Shown here: positions 59,745 through 64,000 of the stretch, piece by piece | How positions within the stretch are numbered: position 1 is the stretch's first letter | Layout of the letters: every line of letters starts with the position of its first letter | Assembly: GCA_033439795.1 (NCBI GenBank) | Contig: JAUTDP010000008.1 | Span: 2,542,001 to 2,606,000, forward strand | Length of the DNA stretch: 64,000 bases | Direction of reading: 5' to 3' | Origin: Sordaria brevicollis | Lineage: Eukaryota > Ascomycota > Sordariomycetes > Sordariales > Sordariaceae | Position numbers and translations under genes: made by a program | The notes under the pieces: generated by a model | Databases searched by the model: none | What the model saw: the letters and a program-made list of their open reading frames with translations, nothing else | Told to the model about the DNA's origin: nothing

Positions 59745-61436
59745 TCAGAGAATCTCATCCTCCATCGGGGCATCGCCGCCGTTCGCAGCGGCCGGCGCGG
59801 CTCCGTTGGCGTTGTCTGTGTTACCACTTTCGAAGTAGTCGGCCATCTCGGAATCCAACTCCTCGACAGTCTTCTTGGCAGGGCGGGCACTACGAGGGCG
59901 ACGGAGCCCCTTCTTGTGGCCAAGCTTGGCAGCGGCAGCACCCTTAGGGGCGTTGGCAGCATGCTTGACAGTGGCGGCAGACTTGGGCTGAGCCTTGGGT
60001 TGCGTAATGCGCTGAGTCAAGCTCTTGGGCTGAGGGATCAACTCGGCATTGGAAACAACGACCTCAACCTGAGCAAGCGTTAGCAACCCGTAAGCTGAAG
60101 AATTACAAGGTTAGGGAGTGAGCTTACCTTGACCGGGCGATTGTCGATCAGAAGACCGTTAAGAGCGTTGTAAGCCTTAGTAGCACCGTCGGCGTGATGG
60201 AAGGTGATATGAGCGATACCGCGGCTGGCGCCTCCGGGCCCATACGAAAGTTCCACCCTCTTGACCTGTCCAATAGCTTGCTGGAAGTATTCCTATCACA
60301 GGGTAATTCGTGGTTAGCGTCGTGCGCGAGTTTCAATGCGGCCGTGCCCGTAACGGTTCGGTTTCAATCGGTAGCTGGGGCATAATCTCGAGCCGGCCCG
60401 ACATCAGGATGGCCAAAGCAGCGTGCGTAATCCCCGGGTCAACAACACCAGCAACTGGCAGGTGAGCCTAATACCCGACACTCACTAGAGCCATACAAAC
60501 GATCCGATGCGTCCAGGCTCATAGCCCGTAAAGCAATAAATCGTGTGGAGGTCCCCAGTCATGCCGGACAGTCCAAGCAGGTTCCAGTAGTTGTGATGCC
60601 GTCCTCTCAAAGAATTTTCCAACAACCACGATGCTAAAGCCCAGTTTCCCGGAGTTGCAAATCTCCCGACAAATCGAGAAAACCCCCAGAGTTTGTCCAA
60701 CCAGGACATGAGAAACAGAGTCTCAAATATTGCTCACTGCATGGCACGCGGGGGTGCAGAAATCATCTTCGAGGTGACCAGCCAAGAAAAGATAACGCAT
60801 GATCCCCAGCTCAACAAGATTTGTCTGCCGGATCCTGCATAACTTGCTCGTTCCTATACAAAAGGCGCTTGCCAGCCACCATAATGACAAGGAGGAGGGA
60901 GCTCGATAGGGATCTGCTCAACTCTAGTCTGACGGCATGTAGTGACATACGTCAGGGAGGAGCAACCAACGGCAGTCTTGATGGCCCAGAGGTGACGTGC
61001 AATAAACGACCGCCCCGACCGCCCAGTGAAAAACGACGCCGATTGGATACGCCACGGAAGAGGAATGTCGATAAAAGTCCGAAGGCTAAATGGCCTCATC
61101 GGTAATAACATACCTTGATCTGGCCTTCGGAAACGTCCTTGGGCTGCGCGGAGTGTTAGCGGCGAGGGATACCACAGCACAGAAAATCACAAGGACGCGA
61201 CTCACCAGGTTGCTGACAACAATCTTGCTCTCGCCGGTCAAACCAGCAGCCTTGGCAGGCGCCGGCTTGGCGGCATTGCGAGCGGGCTTTGTGTTCTTCT
61301 GAATACCGCCAGCGGGGGCAGCATTGGCGGGCTTACCGCCGGTAGAGCGGCGGCCTCCACGGCCACGGGCGTTGGACTTGCCACGGCGCTGGGTGGAGAG
61401 GATCTCGTCGAGAGACTGGTCGAGCTTTCCGGACAT
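59745..61436 (-). CDS. mRNA-export adaptor Yra1/Mlo3 (ALYREF family)
   Basis: There are four exons on the minus strand, 61,436-61,206, 61,143-61,114, 60,292-60,128 and 60,068-59,745, giving 249 aa. Introns are 62, 821 and 59 nt, all GT..AG, with CTAAC branch sites in the last two. The N-terminal motif S-L-D-E-I-L-S-T-Q-R (residues 8-17) matches the UAP56/Sub2-binding motif. An Arg/Gly-rich stretch follows. The RRM (about 71-155) has I-V-V-S-N-L as RNP2 and R-G-I-A-H-I-T-F as RNP1. The C-terminal A-K-K-T-V-E-E-L-D-S-E-M-A-D-Y-F-E is the second UAP56-binding motif. Family knowledge: REF proteins load onto spliced mRNA with the TREX complex and hand it to the Mex67 receptor. Exon 2 is only 30 nt (ten codons in the RRM). 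The 821-nt intron inside the RRM is exceptional and may be regulatory. Confidence 0.93.
60293..61113 (-). other. Unusually long intron of the Yra1/Mlo3 gene
   Basis: This is an 821-nt intron with donor GTATGT and acceptor TAG. A GCTAAC branch site lies at 60,313-60,318, about 20 nt before the acceptor. Other introns in this window are 59-201 nt. Protein continuity across it (K-D-V-S-E-G-Q-I-K then E-Y-F-Q-Q-A-I-G) follows the RRM of the family, so no exon is missing. Confidence 0.85.
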
Positions 61437-62911
61437 TTCGACGGTGGTTGCTTGAAAGTGATTAAAAGGTGATGAGGGAAGACGATACGCGTGGTCAAGG
61501 TGGCTTCAGGAATTAAGAAGCGCGAGGCGACCTAAATGCGCAGTAGAGCTGGCGAAGGGTCGCGTTGGGAAGATGGATGGTAGAGAGGTCAGGTTACGAC
61601 TTGCTGGTAGCGCAAGGTCGCGTAAAGTCGAGATGGAGAAAAGGGTCGCGATGCAGCGGATAAGGTGCAGCGACGGTGATCTGGTCGACTCGGATGGCAA
61701 GTGGAGACGAAGGTGGTCAGGCTGTCGAAGTTGGATGCAGTCCTGCGAGCGATGAATGAAAAGAAATATGGGTCTGGAGCAGATGAGCTTGTCGGCGACG
61801 GACTTTGGCGGTCACGGTGATGTTGGGTTGTGATGGTGATAGCTGTGGTGGTGTTTGGGTGATAAAGTTTAAAAAGAGGTGAGCGAGGGGGGAGGAGGGA
61901 GTAGAAAGCGGTGGTGTTCGCCCAGAATTTGAGGGAGACCGACGGAGACGGGGCGATGCGGCCTGCGCTTTCGGGTTCAACTTGAAAAGGCTTGGCAGGC
62001 TGACCAGGCTCCCACCCACTCACCCACAACGCGTCCAGTGCCGTACCGGGACTCTCAGCGTGATCCCTGCCGCACTGGCCACCCCACCGCTTTGGCTTCA
62101 CTCAGAAGGGGAAAGAACGGTCAGAGCCAATCACAGCCTTGTGGCAATCGCGTTGGCCGATACAGCATTCATCAGCACGCTAATCCGTTTGAAGCTAGAC
62201 CAGCTGCTCTGCCACTCCTGACGCAGCTGGGCTGGTTATGGTACCGGTACCTGCAATGGATGTTACTGCAGCGACGTGTCACCACTCCCAGGACCCGTTC
62301 ATTCCATCGACCTCAATGCGGCTCAACTGAGAGCTTCCACTTTGTGTCGAGTTGTTTCCACAGTTCAGATTCCGCCACAACACAAGCCTTTGCTTCACTG
62401 GGACGTTTGCAATTGAGCTCTTCCACATGCGGGAACAAAGGACCATCCCTTTGAAGCTTGCGCATAACAGAATAACAAACCTCATTATTACTTAGCCAGC
62501 CATGCTATTCCAGAGCGTGTGGCGTTGTCTACCTACTGACTGGTGACAACCGTGATCCAGGCCGAACAAAAACTGAAATGCAGTGCTATGGTCTGCTCCT
62601 CTGCGTTGGACCAGCCATGGGTATCGTATCAACTAATTTTTGGCCCATTCGATCCTCCCGAGCCCGAGACCTTGTAACTGTCCTGCTTTGTCCATTCGTT
62701 TCTTCCTTTGTGTGCCGGAATCCTAGGCTTCCCTTGCATATCGGCTGCGCCCCGGCTCTATCTCTGTCCCCTCACACTCGTTGCCCCTAGAGGGAGAGCT
62801 GCCCCTGTAGGATGTGCCCCGTTTCAACCAAGTGATGCGACTGTGGTATCGTGCGCGACTTCGATAAGTAGCTGCCCCCTTTCCATCTTACAGATTTGCG
62901 GATGCTGTGCC
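61437..62911. promoter_or_regulatory. Upstream region of the Yra1/Mlo3 gene and 3' flank of ost4
   Basis: This 1.48-kb region lies between two genes on the same strand. The first 500 bases upstream of the ATG are rich in CA/CT words on the minus strand and should include the leader. No specific element or gene is supported. Confidence 0.4.
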
Positions 62912-63085
62912 TTATTTCGCCTTGGACGGGGCTGCTGCTACTTTCGCTGACTTCTTGTCGTGGAGAGCATCGGATTCTGCAAGATCTTCGGCGTTGGTCT
63001 CGAGGAAGTGGTGAAGAACAATAAGAACCATGGCCGCGCATCCGAGGACGATGGCAATACGGTAAAGTTCGCCGTCGGTAATCAT
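62912..63085 (-). CDS. ost4: Oligosaccharyltransferase subunit Ost4
   Basis: This is a 57-aa single exon, easily missed because of its size. The N-terminal M-I-T-D-G-E-L-Y-R-I-A-I and the single membrane helix (about residues 8-28, ending in L-I-V-L-H-H-F-L-E) are the Ost4 signature. A charged C-terminal extension (E-D-L-A-E-S-D-A, then Lys/Ala-rich) follows, longer than in budding yeast, where the protein has 36 residues. Family knowledge: Ost4 is the smallest subunit of the ER oligosaccharyltransferase. It stabilises the catalytic Stt3 subunit and its link to Ost3/Ost6 during N-glycosylation. The ATG context (GGCACG before ATG) is moderate. The gene is divergent from the Tma46-like gene, 749 bp away. 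Confidence 0.88.
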   Translation of the reverse strand: MITDGELYRIAIVLGCAAMVLIVLHHFLETNAEDLAESDALHDKKSAKVAAAPSKAK

Positions 63086-63834
63086 CGTGCCGTCGTTGGG
63101 AAAGAGAAAGTTGGTGTCGAGTGCTCGTTCGGTGCTTTACAGGTAGCTATAGACTTGTTGCGACTCGCAGCGCTTGGAGGGGAGTTCAAGTGGGTCTTGG
63201 GGACGCTGTTCTGCTGCTCAAGAAGCTGTCAATACGGTGGATCGTCAGACGGCCGGACAGAGAAATAAAATGGCATGCTAACTTTTATGTTGCCGATGCC
63301 AATTGAGCTACCTGTGGTGTACGAGGAAGATTGCGACTTTGATGGTGATGATATCGGTTGTCGGGTGTTATGGACAGCTTTCCACCTTGAGGGCCGCGAA
63401 TGCAGCATCAGATGTATCGGTACATCTCCATCCGTCATTTAGAGGAGGACCCGACCAAGTCACGTGGACGAACCCGAGCGAAAGACTTCATCCTTGCATG
63501 GGCCGGCTGCGCTGCCCGGGCCAACGTCAGGGCTTCTGTGGGTGGATTCTCCAGCGCTTTAAACCCCGGGCGGCGTCAGCGGGCCCATTTGGTTAGAGTT
63601 GTTTCAACCCACCCACTCGAGTTGCCTCCAACTCTTTCAAAGTGTTGTTGATCGAGATCCCCGCCTTCGTCTGCAAATCTTTTGAAGGTCACAACACGAT
63701 CTAATCACGCCCTACGCGTTCATCACCATCCACGTTGCGCCAGCGACTCGACATACGCCCGTGATCCATTAATTTGCGCATCACGACACACACAAACCCG
63801 ATTACCCGGTTCCCGATCGCGAAATTTGCCCACA
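63086..63834. promoter_or_regulatory. Divergent promoter region between ost4 and the Tma46-like gene
   Basis: This 749-bp spacer has leader-like CA-rich DNA just before 63,835 and pyrimidine-rich DNA (on the minus strand) before the ost4 ATG. Frames across it overlap on both strands without domains. Confidence 0.5.
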
Positions 63835-64000
63835 ATGCCGCCCAAGAAGCAGGATGCGAAGGCCGGCAAGAAGCCTGCCAAGGCTGTCGAGGACAAGACC
63901 TTCGGCATGAAGAACAAGAAGGGTTCCGCCGCCCAGAAGCAGATTGCCGCCTTGCAGGCCTCGATGAAGAACGGCGGAAACGCCGAGCAGAAGCGCAAGG
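63835..64000 (+). CDS. Tma46/ZC3H15 (DFRP1)-type protein, 5' end only
   Basis: The window ends after 55 codons of an open frame. The start M-P-P-K-K-Q-D-A-K, the block F-G-M-K-N-K-K-G-S-A-A-Q-K and the helix Q-I-A-A-L-Q-A-S-M-K are typical of the N-terminus of Tma46/ZC3H15, where the CCCH zinc fingers follow further on. Family knowledge: it is a ribosome-associated partner of the DRG1-type GTPase Rbg1. The ATG context (CCCACA before ATGCCG) is good. The diagnostic zinc fingers are outside the window, so the identification rests on the N-terminal motif. Confidence 0.75.
   Translation, partial: MPPKKQDAKAGKKPAKAVEDKTFGMKNKKGSAAQKQIAALQASMKNGGNAEQKRK

Overview
The window looks like nuclear DNA of a filamentous ascomycete, most likely Sordariales and Neurospora-like. 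The evidence is short introns with GT..AG ends and CTAAC branch sites, several recognisable single-copy fungal genes, and a 20.8-kb AT-rich block whose transposon relics have been converted almost completely from CpA/TpG to TpA. That pattern is the signature of repeat-induced point mutation (RIP). Genus and species cannot be fixed from the sequence alone.

Layout. (1) About 120-20,830 is RIP-degraded heterochromatin-like DNA. I resolve a three-level nest. A PIF/Harbinger-type DDE transposase (+ strand, pieces about 480-904 and 17,187-17,870) was interrupted by a minus-strand Gypsy LTR retrotransposon (905-17,184; 286-bp LTRs, 5-bp target duplication). That element was in turn interrupted inside its reverse-transcriptase domain by a second minus-strand Gypsy element (4,182-12,778; 305-bp LTRs, perfect ATTAT duplication). 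A further RIP-riddled minus-strand reading frame and a short tandem repeat lie to the right. (2) About 20,830-51,369 has normal composition but is nearly gene-free. It holds one small Ser/Tyr-rich gene (30,617-31,129), microsatellites, and two non-autonomous DNA transposons that I recognise from their ends. One is a 488-bp Mutator/MULE-like element with 60-bp inverted ends and a 9-bp duplication. The other is a 202-bp Tc1/mariner-pogo-like element with perfect 25-bp ends flanked by TA. There is also an unassigned inverted repeat at 38,076-38,407. (3) 51,370-64,000 is gene-dense: tRNA-Arg(ACG), the ESCRT-III subunit Vps24, the Hsp90 co-chaperone p23/Sba1, a Ser/His-rich protein with an in-frame CAA/CAG tract upstream, a Cys-rich small basic protein, the mRNA-export adaptor Yra1/Mlo3 with an unusually long (821-nt) intron inside its RRM, the OST subunit Ost4 (57 aa), and the 5' end of a Tma46/ZC3H15-type gene at the window edge.

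The genes in region 3 are unrelated housekeeping genes (endosomal sorting, chaperone, mRNA export, N-glycosylation, translation) and not a pathway cluster. The most notable content is the transposon stratigraphy, the two compact non-autonomous DNA transposons, and the possible autoregulatory intron of the Yra1 homologue. I found no convincing undescribed multi-gene system. Exon boundaries were placed by eye from splice consensus and reading-frame continuity.
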